In this document: positions 43,750-54,206 of the stretch, in pieces
How positions within the stretch are numbered: the stretch's first letter is position 1
Layout: each line of letters opens with the position of its first letter
Assembly: GCA_026936325.1 (NCBI GenBank)
Contig: JAPTHN010000015.1
Location: 1,158,153 to 1,222,152 of the forward strand
Origin: Platynereis dumerilii
Taxonomy: Eukaryota > Annelida > Polychaeta > Phyllodocida > Nereididae
Length of the DNA stretch: 64,000 bases
Direction of reading: 5' to 3'
Made by a program: the position numbers and the translations under genes
The notes under the pieces: generated by a model
The model's input: the letters and a program-made list of their open reading frames with translations, nothing else
The model's database searches: none
What the model was told of the DNA's origin: nothing

Positions 43750-45555
43750 TCATGAAGAAGAGTCTCCGGATGAAATGGATGACATGGAGTTGTCGGAAGA
43801 GAAGTCCTCTTTGTCACAAGGACGACTTGGACAAGGCGACACCTGGAGACGTTCCAACATGGCCTTGGACATGCGCACGTTGCACAAGAATCCCGAAACG
43901 AAAGACGAAGGCTGAGCAGTCGCCTTGAACCTGTTCCGTGTGTAGTCGTAAAACATGAAGATCGGTTCATCTTCAGTGCTTTTGCCTGCAAAGTACACTC
44001 TGTCCTGCCACTCCACACAACCCCACACTTCCTTGATGAACTTCGGGAGGACCACCCGAGTCTTCCGCGTCGACCAAGTCTCGTCGACGAAATGGAAGCG
44101 CAGTCTTGATTCTCCCAGTTCGTTCTTGAAAGTCAGCTTGCCCGGTCTGTAGGTGTAACCATGGATTCTCTCATGGTCTTCAAGATCAACTTCTCCAGCC
44201 TCAATCACAGAGACTGTCACATAAGTTCTCTCAACAGTGTCAAATCTCACCAGTTTCAAACTGAGCTGAGAATACGAGAAGGCATAACCTGCGGAGAACG
44301 CTCGAAGGAAGTAAATATACCGATCAACCGGCATGGGCAACATGTACCAAGTGACGTTTGGATTGTCAAACAGTTTACCCTCAATAGAAGGAGTCCACTC
44401 ATTTTTCTCACAGTTGTATTCCTCTAACACCCCTTCCTTGTCGACCACATAGATTCCATTGACATGGGATACCATGCGACACCCTCCTTTGACCTTTTTG
44501 GGAGCGGACACTTCATTCCATTGTCCTGTCTTCAGATCGAACTTCCAGAAATACTTCTTCTCTTCAGTGTGGTGCATGTAGCCATACATGTCCTCTGTTT
44601 TAGAAACCAAAAACCAGATGGCGTCCCGGTGGTGCAACAACGATTCAAGTCCATCAAAAACATGAGGTTTGGGATTGCACAGCTCGACCCACGACTCATC
44701 ATAAATCGCATAACAAACCAACTTGACCTCCTCTCCCATGTTAACACTCCGGCTTCTGCACACAATGACCTCTTCTTTCGACCTCGCGGCATCTTCTGCA
44801 ACTGCTAGGCGCATGACCTTCAGGTACTCATCTCCTAAACCCGCAGTGACGATTGTCTCCTCCGTAAGGGCATTTTTCAAGAAGGTCCTTGAGAGATATG
44901 TCGGTTCAATGCACTGAAACAATTTGCCGAAATATTTAATTCGATCGTCTCTCTCCTTGTCGATCCAGCGTGTAACGAACTCAATGAGGTCTTGTTCGCG
45001 GATATAGTTGAAACGCGAATCTTTGAGGAGGTGGACGACATAATCAGCCGGGAGGTCGAGGGCCTCTTCCGTCAACAGAAGAGAGGCAAACCTAGGAGCG
45101 ATGAACCCCTCCGCATCCTTGCAGACCTCGCTGAGAGAGAACTTGTCCGCTAGCAATTTGATGAAGAGGCAGTTGTCGGTGGTGAGGTTCTCTCGCAGAA
45201 ACAAGGCGCAGAATCGTTTGAGGTTATCGATGCAGAGGTAATCGGCAAGAGACAAAACATCTTCCACATCATTCGTACTGATGCTGATCTTGCCCGTGTA
45301 CATGTACGAGATGACCTTCTGGACTATTTCGCTAGAGGTCCTTGGGATCTCGCACTCCCTCTTGTGACAGTCCTCGAAGTCTCCTGTCAAGAGGGCCCGG
45401 AAGTAGTCACTGCTGGCAGCCAGGACACATGCATGGGCAAATATCTTGTCACCCCCTGCATGCAGTGTGACGTCACAGAGGTGTTTCTTTGACTTCTGTT
45501 GTTTGTAGAGCTCATCCAGCAAACCAACTGCATGGTCCTCGTTCTCAAAATCCAT
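43750..45555 (-). CDS. BTB-BACK-kelch protein, 601 residues, one coding exon
   Basis: A BTB domain (about residues 20-125; LCDVTLHAGG, FAHACVLAASSDYFRALL, SYMYTGKI), a BACK domain (about 130-235; VVHLLKDSRFNYIREQDL) and a diverged kelch-type propeller (about 270-570) follow in the order of KLHL proteins. These are usually substrate adaptors of CUL3 ubiquitin ligases: BTB and BACK bind CUL3, and the propeller binds the target. The length is typical. The C-terminus is Ser/Asp-rich (SSDNSMSSISSGDSSS), unusual for the family and likely phosphorylated. The start ATG sits in a strong context (gccATGG), 14 bp after a splice acceptor (ctttcag), so at least one non-coding 5' exon lies upstream. Which KLHL subfamily cannot be said. 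Confidence 0.95.
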   Translation of the reverse strand: MDFENEDHAVGLLDELYKQQKSKKHLCDVTLHAGGDKIFAHACVLAASSDYFRALLTGDFEDCHKRECEIPRTSSEIVQKVISYMYTGKISISTNDVEDVLSLADYLCIDNLKRFCALFLRENLTTDNCLFIKLLADKFSLSEVCKDAEGFIAPRFASLLLTEEALDLPADYVVHLLKDSRFNYIREQDLIEFVTRWIDKERDDRIKYFGKLFQCIEPTYLSRTFLKNALTEETIVTAGLGDEYLKVMRLAVAEDAARSKEEVIVCRSRSVNMGEEVKLVCYAIYDESWVELCNPKPHVFDGLESLLHHRDAIWFLVSKTEDMYGYMHHTEEKKYFWKFDLKTGQWNEVSAPKKVKGGCRMVSHVNGIYVVDKEGVLEEYNCEKNEWTPSIEGKLFDNPNVTWYMLPMPVDRYIYFLRAFSAGYAFSYSQLSLKLVRFDTVERTYVTVSVIEAGEVDLEDHERIHGYTYRPGKLTFKNELGESRLRFHFVDETWSTRKTRVVLPKFIKEVWGCVEWQDRVYFAGKSTEDEPIFMFYDYTRNRFKATAQPSSFVSGFLCNVRMSKAMLERLQVSPCPSRPCDKEDFSSDNSMSSISSGDSSS

Positions 45556-45571
45556 GGCAATTCATCACCTG
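45556..45571 (-). other. Splice acceptor and short 5' UTR of the kelch gene
   Basis: On the minus strand a pyrimidine-rich acceptor (cactttcag) ends just before the leader gtgatgaattgcc and the start codon. The leader contains an ATG in another frame that opens a short upstream frame overlapping the start, which may damp translation. Confidence 0.55.
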
Positions 45572-45897
45572 AAAGTGATGAGAATTTATGATCAGTCTCC
45601 AAAAAAAGATTGAACAATGATGTGGAGAACAGACATGTTCACAGAGGTCTGCTTCCAGAAGGCACATCCATACATCTAGCCTCAGCAACTGAAATAGGCC
45701 TAATCATAATTTTGTACTTAAATAGCCCTATAAGCCTATCACAGTAATTTGTCTCTCAAAAAAGACCCAACATTTTTAATGAGAATCTCTTTGAGAAGCA
45801 AGCCCTAGGTGAAAATATCACTTAAAATAACAAGAAATTTACCTTCAAAGTGCCCAGTTTCAAAGTGGACTTATTTTCAGCTTAGATACCTTGATTG

Positions 45898-45905
45898 TGA
45901 CGTCA
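45898..45905. promoter_or_regulatory. Full CRE site TGACGTCA upstream of the kelch gene
   Basis: TGACGTCA, inside the 10-bp palindrome gtgacgtcac, about 345 bp upstream of the kelch start codon. It is the consensus for CREB/ATF factors. Downstream on the minus strand a possible donor (ttgaag|gtaaat, near 45841) could end a non-coding first exon, which would make this a promoter-proximal site. Confidence 0.4.
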
Positions 45906-48900
45906 CAATAGACTATAACAGGTCACGTGGGTCCCCCAGATTATGCTAAAGATTAGTGAAAGAGAGGCTTGGAGTTAGTTGATTAAAGGAAGGTCAATTG
46001 GCAGGCATGCAAGTAGCCTGAAGTAGGCTCTCTAGAATGTCAAGTTTCAGAGAGTCTTGTATCAAGTATATAGATTGCAATATCACCTACTGGAGAGCTA
46101 TTTTCTATCAAACCTAAATTAATCTTGGATTTTTCCCAAGAAAATGATATTATGAGCATTTTATATCCTCCATCAATTATGGCTTGGGACAGCTGGAGAG
46201 GCCCATCAAGATCCTGTGTCCTGGATCTCAAATATATCTTGCCCCTCTCCCATGTCTCCAGTTGGGCAAAACATTGCCAATCACTTGCCAAACTGTTGTT
46301 GTTGCCTCCAGCATGGGATATCACTAAACCAGTAATTCACACCAACAAACCCAGTGTCGCTTTCAACGAGCTATGATATGTTGTTGCAACATTGCGGTGT
46401 GGACCCCGGGGTGCAAATATAAAGTATCTTAAAAGTCTCTAACAGAAGCACCAACAAGAAGCAGTCAGATTACCAAAATTAATTCATTTAACGTTATAAA
46501 ATAAAAAGTCAACTTAGCTATACACTACTTTCAAGAAAAGTTGCATAATTCCATTAGCAGGACCTCTGCAGAGTCCTCTGGTTTCTATCTGGTCTTAGTT
46601 TGTGAGCTGAATTTGTGACTTGCATTATTTTCAAAGGAGTGAAATAGTAAAAGTACTCAGCAAGTGTAAGATAAATGTAATGCAGCTTTTCAGTCAGTCT
46701 TTCAGATTTACTTGTAAGATAACTCAAGCTAAATGACTGGAAGCTCCTGGCTGTGGGACTCGTGGTGTGCTGAGTGGTTTGGACTAAACTTCACAAAAAA
46801 GAGTGACACAGAAAATTCTCCAGGTTCTCCAGGTTCTATACAGGTTCTTTACAGGTTCCACCTAATGTACAGGTGAGGGCAGTGATCACACACATCTGGA
46901 TGGTGAATGTTTTTGGGAGGGTCTTACATAACCTCCTCAGGTGCTGCTGCTGCTGGCATCTACAGCATCACCTGGACCTGCCTCTGGAGCCATTGACGTC
47001 AAATAGAAAGGCTGAGAAGAAGTTTGACGTCACTTTGGAAGGAAAGGGGGGGTAGAAGGGGGGGGGGGGTGAGAGAGCAAGTCTAAGGGTAAGACCTGTA
47101 TCATACATGTGTAATGGGCAAGACATGATAGCTCATGATGTCGTTAATGGCTACAAATATTTCCAGTATATCATAGGTAATGGGGTGTATATATCCCATC
47201 AAAGCCAATTTCTTGATTCTGAATTTCTGATAGGACTCTGCAAAGATTCGACAAGATTCTGAAGTTTCTGAACTCCGAAGACATCTGGCGAGATTACGTA
47301 AAGACCAAAGGTTAGCCAAAACTCTAAAAGCCCATTAACCTATCTTAGGTCCATGACAGAACCCATATATCCCAACTAAAACATCACTACAGGATCTGCA
47401 AAGGAGGACAACTTCCTGCCCAGAGTACTTTATGCAATATGGGGTACCTAAGGGTCCTACTCTGTGACCCTATGCTACAGGTGCAAAAGTAATTTTGTAT
47501 TTTTGAATATTATTTTACTATTTCTCCCATCCGGTCCCTAGGAAGTATTGAGTGCACAAACAAGCAATGAAGCTTCTCACCCATTCCGAGAAAATCTAAA
47601 GCAAAATGAAATAACTTCCTGTAAAGAAGAAGAATGATTGAGTTCTTTCAGTTTTAGAGCAGTTTCATTGATAGGGAAAGAGATGATCATATATCAGCAT
47701 GCTTGAAAATGTCACCATCAAACCATCAGTTTTAGGAAGGGGTATGTTGTGAGCAAAACATATTGTTGTCACAAGGCCCAAAAAGAGAGAAAATCAAAGT
47801 TGAAATGACCTGTGCTGATACCATACGTATATCTCAGCAACATTATCTAGAATTGATACAAGGATGCTCATCACAGGTAGGCCTATACAGCTCTGCTCCG
47901 TAGTGGGAAAATGAAACATGTATTGTCAATTCGGGAAAATCAGATGTTATGATGATTTCAAATGTAGGCCCACAAAGCAAATTCCTCTGCATCAACAAGC
48001 CCTTCAAGGCAAAATGTCTTGATTTTCTATCATTGTGCTTTATTGCAACCTCTTCTGATGAGTGGCCCCATGCCTGTTGTTCCCATTTCTTGTGTTCATG
48101 AGCTGTCACATGAAACTCCTGAAGGTTGATGAAATAATTTGCATGACTGGAAATGTTGGTGCATCACAATAAAATGTGTCTCTTTCACCTGGTGCACAGG
48201 TTTGCAACATGTTTTCCCAGGGAGGATAAATGGGAAAGTCTTTAGGCAGCAAGATCCCAACTTGTTTATTGTGTGAATGTAATAAGCACAGTTACACACA
48301 CACTGCTTAAGAGATTGCTATAATAAATCCGTCCAGGGTCACAGACTTGGGATGCTAAAATACTGTCAATACAGCAGGAATTTGCAATTATTCGGAAAAA
48401 ATAAATTATTGCAATTATTTTGATATCATGCAGTGTGGTGTGTAGAATGTATAGGATCATAAAATTACCAAAAAGGATAAATGTATCATAATTATATCGA
48501 ACCATGACGTATAACTGGTGAACCCTTGATAACTATGGAATACAATTTTGGATTAACTGAGTCGAAATTTCGTGCATCTCCATGGGGGCAGATATATATG
48601 CTCTGGAACAAGCTTTCCAATTCCCCAAAAATGATACCCAGAAAATTGGATTTCATGGTATCAAGTTTCAAACAACTTAAAATAACATACGGGTATAGCA
48701 TAAGATACATGTTTTATATTAATTGGGTTAAAAGTCACTCAATCCACGCAACAACCCTCATATCTTGAGTCAAGGGTGTGATCAACAACTTGGCAATCAT
48801 TACAAGGTTTCCTATTGTATAACACATTGGTATTACTTCAGCATGTGTTGAGATAGGAATAGAGGAGCCAACAACCCACATATACATGAATGCCATTATC

Positions 48901-51131
48901 GAAATGTACATATAGGAAAGATGTCATACACTGCAACTTTTTGTCTCTCTGCGCTTGTGCCTTGGTGACATAGGCCTGCAGGAAAAGGTGGCTCATGATT
49001 GGTCCACAGCGCAGATCGAGCATTTTCATTGGTTGAAAACACATAGGCCTGTGACAAGAGGCAGCGAAGTGAATCAACTTGATGTTTGCATGGCTTACTG
49101 TTCTGTTGAACAATAAATTCACGTATAATTGAAAAATACTCACACTTTGTACGTGAAAACTACTTTCAAAATTTCTGATTTATACTTCCATTTTCCCTAT
49201 CAATTATCAACTGAAGCTACCAGTACACGTAACATCATTCCTTTACAGATCACTGCTCAGGCTATGAGTTTTTTGTAACAATTACACATAGGTTTTTCTT
49301 TTATTTGTAGAGGAACAAGTCATCCTCACCTTCACGGAATGCTAATAAGCTGATTTTTTTTCTTGAGTGTGAGACAGAAAATGAAAAATTTCCTCGATAT
49401 GATAAGGATAATAGGGTGAACATGACATTATGCATCTATATTGCCAAATTATGAAAAGTTGAAACAAAGGAACGTGCACCACTTTTTTACAGCAGCAACA
49501 TCACCTACGTGCCATGGCACCATGCCAATGTCACCAGTTTTGTGAAAGTCGCATATGTGACAAAACTCTTTGAGTTAATAGTATCATCATTTTAACTTAG
49601 CTTTAAAAAATGTAAGAGTAGCTTGCTATGATAATTGATGTAATTTAATTTTTTTTTATTATGAAGAAAGCCGCAGAGAGGTCTACAAAAACAATGCTTC
49701 TTCTGTGATAATGTGAAGATAACAATATAATAAGGAAGCAGACACTTCAAAGATAGGAGAAAAAAATAGTGAAAAAAAATCAAACTAGTATAAGTTGTCC
49801 GAATTAAAGACCATTTGACACTTTCAAAATGGGTACAACACCAAGTCGATTTGTATATATGGCCTCTTTAAAAATGCATTTTCTTGACAATTAGTTATTA
49901 GAAATTATAATTTATTTACTTTAAAACCAAATCCTGTATTGATTATTCACATTGTGATATTTTTGATAGTTTAATGAAGAAATAGAGAAATTCTAATTTT
50001 CCTAAACTTGTATTGAAAACACAGGAGCACAGAGAATTCAGAAAAGAAAACATGATTTGATGATGATTACCAAGAATTCCGACAAAGTATCTTCCAAAAT
50101 ATCTTTCCACAGAACGACTGTTTCAACATGTATTCTGACTGGTAGTCCACATGTAAGCATGCATGTACATGTATATTTGACTCTTGGTTCAACTGGGGGT
50201 TATCTAGAAATATCTCTCTGATGAGAAGCAAATAACTGGTCAGCATGCTATCACTTCCATGGATCTATTATTGGAGTTATTTGGGAGAATTACAATAATA
50301 AGCCTATATATTATAAGTCAAATGCTTGTAACATTGCATTGCCTCTAAATTCATCACACTTCTTCGCAACAAAATTTTTATCAGAAAGTTAAATTGTTCT
50401 TCCAAAAAAATCACAAAAATGTCAGTAAAACTACATAGGCCTAATCATACTTCCTCGAATCCTCTTAGTTTTAAAACCAAAAAGAAAAGCTTTGACTTAT
50501 ATTAGACTTTCATCAGTTTCATTAGAATGGACAATAGAAGCCAATAGGGGCCAAACCACATGCATGTTTCAATAGTCAGACTAAAACAGGTTTCATAGAC
50601 TGCTGCCTCACACTGCAGAATACACTATTTTTTGTAAATACAAGGTACACCTGCTTATTCAACAACTCAAAAACCACTGTACCTTCACTCAGACAGCCTC
50701 TCCACTCTACAGCTCTTATACTGCCTAACTTTTCTTACTGAACCTTTCTGGAACATGTCTCCCTGTATAATTTCTCATACAGCACAGTCTGCACCGGAGA
50801 CTACAAAAGTGCATCATTATCATATTATGTGCACACTGTCACTTTAATTTCAAAACAAAGTAATCTTTTAATCAGATCTAATCATTTTGATCATTTATGA
50901 ATTGCTTTGCAACTCTGCTCTTTGGAATTGTGAACTTTGACATGACACTTTGGAGTTAGGCCTTTCTGCAACCCAAATTTATATGGCAAAAATAGGCCTT
51001 ATTCAGTTTTAATGGTTAACCTATATATCACGTCTAGAATTTTAATTACAGCGTACATTGGTATGGTATTATACATGTTTCATTTCCTTTAAATTTGCTG
51101 TCGTGTTTTTGTTACTATGTCTTCGGTTACA
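45906..51131. other. Intergenic region upstream of the kelch gene
   Basis: About 5 kb without a recognised exon or transposon. Two more CRE-like tgacgtc strings lie at about 46993 and 47024. The run 46817-46862 repeats 'caggttct' or 'caggttcc' four times. G-runs lie near 47047 and 47060. Short frames show no resemblance to known families. Confidence 0.45.
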
Positions 51132-51145
51132 GCAGTTTCAATAGA

Positions 51146-51346
51146 TGGATGGATGCATGGGGCTTTACGTCCTGTATTTATGCACTTGGTAGGCTAATTA
51201 GGACAGGAGGAGGACACGGCAATGAGGCGAAGGATGATTGAAACAGCCATCCAACATAGGCCCAGGTGACCCGCAAGAGCTGGATTCGAAATCTGGACCC
51301 AGCGATTGGCAGTCCAGCACGCTGCCACTAGACCAACCTGCCCCCT
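51146..51346 (-). mobile_element. SINE family A with target duplication
   Basis: In reverse orientation: the B-box shows as ggattcgaaatc, the body as ggggctttacgtcctgta, and the GGAT tail at the left. A 14-bp direct repeat with one mismatch flanks it: gcagtttcaataga at 51132-51145 and gcaatttcaataga at 51347-51360. It matches the elements at 35543 and 62533 closely. Confidence 0.92.
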
Positions 51347-51529
51347 GCAATTTCAATAGACGCGAGTTGTAACAACAATATCATCATGTTGTCATATTAA
51401 TCTTGAAAGCAAATTTTATAAAAATAGAAAATACTTTTTTTTAGAAACCAGATAAAACAAGAAATAAAACATTTTTCTTCGTAATTTAAAAGTTCCACGA
51501 ACTATAAGTTGCATTTTCATGGATCTAAT

Positions 51530-51733
51530 CTCATCAATCTACTCATTCTAATTAGTATATAATATTGCCAAGGATTCTCTTTGTTAACCACCTCATGCGA
51601 TAACATGTGAAGCAAGCTCGGTGTTAGCTAACAAAGATGCTAAAATGGGAAGACGGCCTAGACAGGTTCACATTTGACCTAGCTAGGGTAGCACAGAAAA
51701 ATGAGAAGCAACGCAGAAAGTTCTGTACGTTTA
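51530..51733. repeat. Duplicated segment D, copy 1
   Basis: About 200 bp that recur at 52683-52873 in the same orientation. Shared blocks include 'atctactcattcta', 'tgtgaagcaagctc', 'gtgttagctaaca', 'gctaaaatgggaag' and 'gaagcaacgcagaaagttct', in the same order, with overall identity I estimate above 80%. No coding frame or transposon ends are seen. Confidence 0.85.
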
Positions 51734-52682
51734 GTTTGCTGTTTTGCGAGATAGCTGCGCACTATAGTCTTGTCAGTAATGAGGCGGAGAAGTATAATAT
51801 AAAAATATTGTAGAGTTGTCTGAGTCGTTACATATTAAATGGACGCCAACTTTGAGTGATAAAGAAAAGGAGATGTCTAACTAACTTAGACCAAGAATAC
51901 TTCTTTTAATCTGCATCTTATGTCGCAATTACAGTGATAAAATTGTTTAAATTAAGAATTTCAGACTTCATTATGATACATTGGAATTTTGGCATTTCTA
52001 CACTACTTGTGCACCCCAAATAATCAAAATAATTGAAAATAATTTTTAACACATCCGCATTGGTAAAGCTTTTTTTTTTACCCTTGGCGATTGACATTGC
52101 CGTCAGTGTTCTAATAATTACTTAAAATGATAAAGTTTCTGTATCCAGTTCATATGATGAGCAGTCTCTTACATCAAAACTACATGTATAGCATATTGAT
52201 TATGATATTTTGCATATGAATGGAATGCAAAGCCTATTAACACTGCCTTTTTTTGTTTATATCCAAATTTAGCATGATTATGTTTTTGCAAAATATGGAA
52301 AACCAGAAAAGCTTTTTTTATTGCCGGGCAGAATGCACAACTCGCACTGGCTTTACTCTTCTGTTCATGAAATTTTACCGCAATATTGTGTAAACCATTT
52401 TGTACCAAATAATCCCAGTTGTGCCTTTAGAGGGTATAAATGATCTGATTCCACAAATCATAAACAAATTGGGCAATCAAGTGTCTAAATTTTAGTTCCT
52501 TAATTATTCAATACAAAATTGTTGTAACTGGGAGAATGGAGAGCCGGTATAATGAAAACGTGATATAAAACCAATTATCTGTATTGCATGTGAACATGCA
52601 ATAAAAACATGCAAAAATAACAAAATACATACAATATAAAATAACACATTAAGGTATTCTTCATAAGTTCTATGTTCACAGT
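51734..52682. other. Spacer between the two D copies
   Basis: AT-rich, no recognised gene or element. Confidence 0.4.
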
Positions 52683-52873
52683 TTTAATCACATTAATCTA
52701 CTCATTCTAAAAGCATTGCCGAGGATATTCTTTGTTAAACAACCCATGCAACGGTATGTGAAGCAAGCTCAGTGTTAGCTAACATAGACGCTAAAATGGG
52801 AAGGCGGGTTCACATCTGACCTAGCTAGGATAGCACAGAAAAATGGGAAGCAACGCAGAAAGTTCTATAGGTA
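52683..52873. repeat. Duplicated segment D, copy 2
   Basis: The second copy of the segment at 51530-51733, about 1.15 kb away. It lacks about 13 bp after 'gggaag' (cggcctagaca in copy 1). A weaker third echo (gcaagctaggtgtta) is at about 53061. Confidence 0.85.
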
Positions 52874-54206
52874 TAGTCGGGAACGCTGCAACAGTCATGC
52901 TAACCTGACTTATGTAATGCAGTTCCACAAGTTAGTTGCATGCTGATGTTTAGTCATACTTCAGCTTTGAAGTGGAAAATTATGAAAAACATGAGAAAAT
53001 ATCAAAATACCTTGTAGTGTTGTTGTTACCAATGACTGAAGTCAAATGACTAGGTGAGGAGCAAGCTAGGTGTTATCATTCCCCCTTGCTCTCAGGTCAG
53101 CTACCAACACACTTTATACCTGATGTTAACTAGTAAGCAGCAGACCCAGCCCAGCACAGGGGGCTAAAAATAAAGGGGGTGCCACAAGGATCCCTCTTTG
53201 CCGAGCACTACTGCAGCAACAGCCTTGCTGGTTTGCTGGCTGGCAAGGATCCAAGACAAAAGGGTAACCAACACCAGATCCTCATTATTGTTGACTGGAT
53301 CTGTTGCTACTGACAACAAATGAAACCTGATTGCCCCCCTCCACGGTCCCTGGGTAAATAAGTTCATGATTTGGGATTTTTTCAGATGATTTCCAAAATT
53401 CCCATTGGATGATGTCCAGCATTTATAGACAATGGACTTCATATTTTGTAAAAGAAGAATAAATATGAAGTCCCTCTGGCGTACTAGTGTAATATTGTGA
53501 AGGGTTGAAGAATGAAGAAAGTATAAATGGTAACTGCCCCACCCCCATTCTATTTGATAGAACCTTTTAATGGGATTAGGGAACCCCAGTGAGGAAAGGA
53601 CTTCTTTTGGAGGACTCCGAAACATAAATATGTCTCGTGCACATGTATTTGATGGACCATCACAGAATTAATGCACAACATCTCAAAACTGTCCTCTCTT
53701 CCTGAAAAGCTTCCAAAGATAGGTTTAAAGATTGACAAATTGGGGGTTGAAAGCAAGAAAAGGGTTGGGATGCAAGAGGAAACCCTAAATTGCAAGAGCC
53801 TGTAAGAGCACTCCAGAAGGAGGAGTGACTTCCACAAGTAGCCACAAGTTATCTCATTTGACCTCTGACCTCTTCTCACATGTTTACTTCCAAAGAATCA
53901 GGTCAATTGACCAGTCATCAATCAAAGGGCTTTTCCAGTATACACGTAATGGATAAAATCCAAATTTGACAAAATAATTGGACTATTGAATTAAGCACCA
54001 TAACAGCATGATAACTTTACACCAGTTTGCATGAAGTGCAGCACACATGTACAAAACAGTACTTGGTTTAAACAGAATATATCACAAATTCATATTTAAG
54101 CATCAAATAATCGTTGCACATAGCATCCATGCCGCAGGCAACTCAGGGGCCCTAATAAGGAATTGTGAAGTAGTAGGTCTCTTAAAGAGACCCTCCAAAA
54201 TGCATA
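52874..54206. other. Segment left of the satellite array
   Basis: Open frames of 100-150 codons occur on the minus strand at 53164-53625 and 53550-53879, but they overlap each other, lack splice-consistent borders and resemble no family I know. No gene is called. Confidence 0.4.

Noticed and set aside
43709-44917. Plus-strand frames of 65-114 codons across the kelch gene
   Set aside because: They are shadows of the minus-strand coding exon; the BTB-BACK-kelch frame explains the region.
53164-53879. Two overlapping minus-strand frames of 153 and 109 codons
   Set aside because: No domain, splice or start context is recognisable and they overlap in different frames, as expected by chance.
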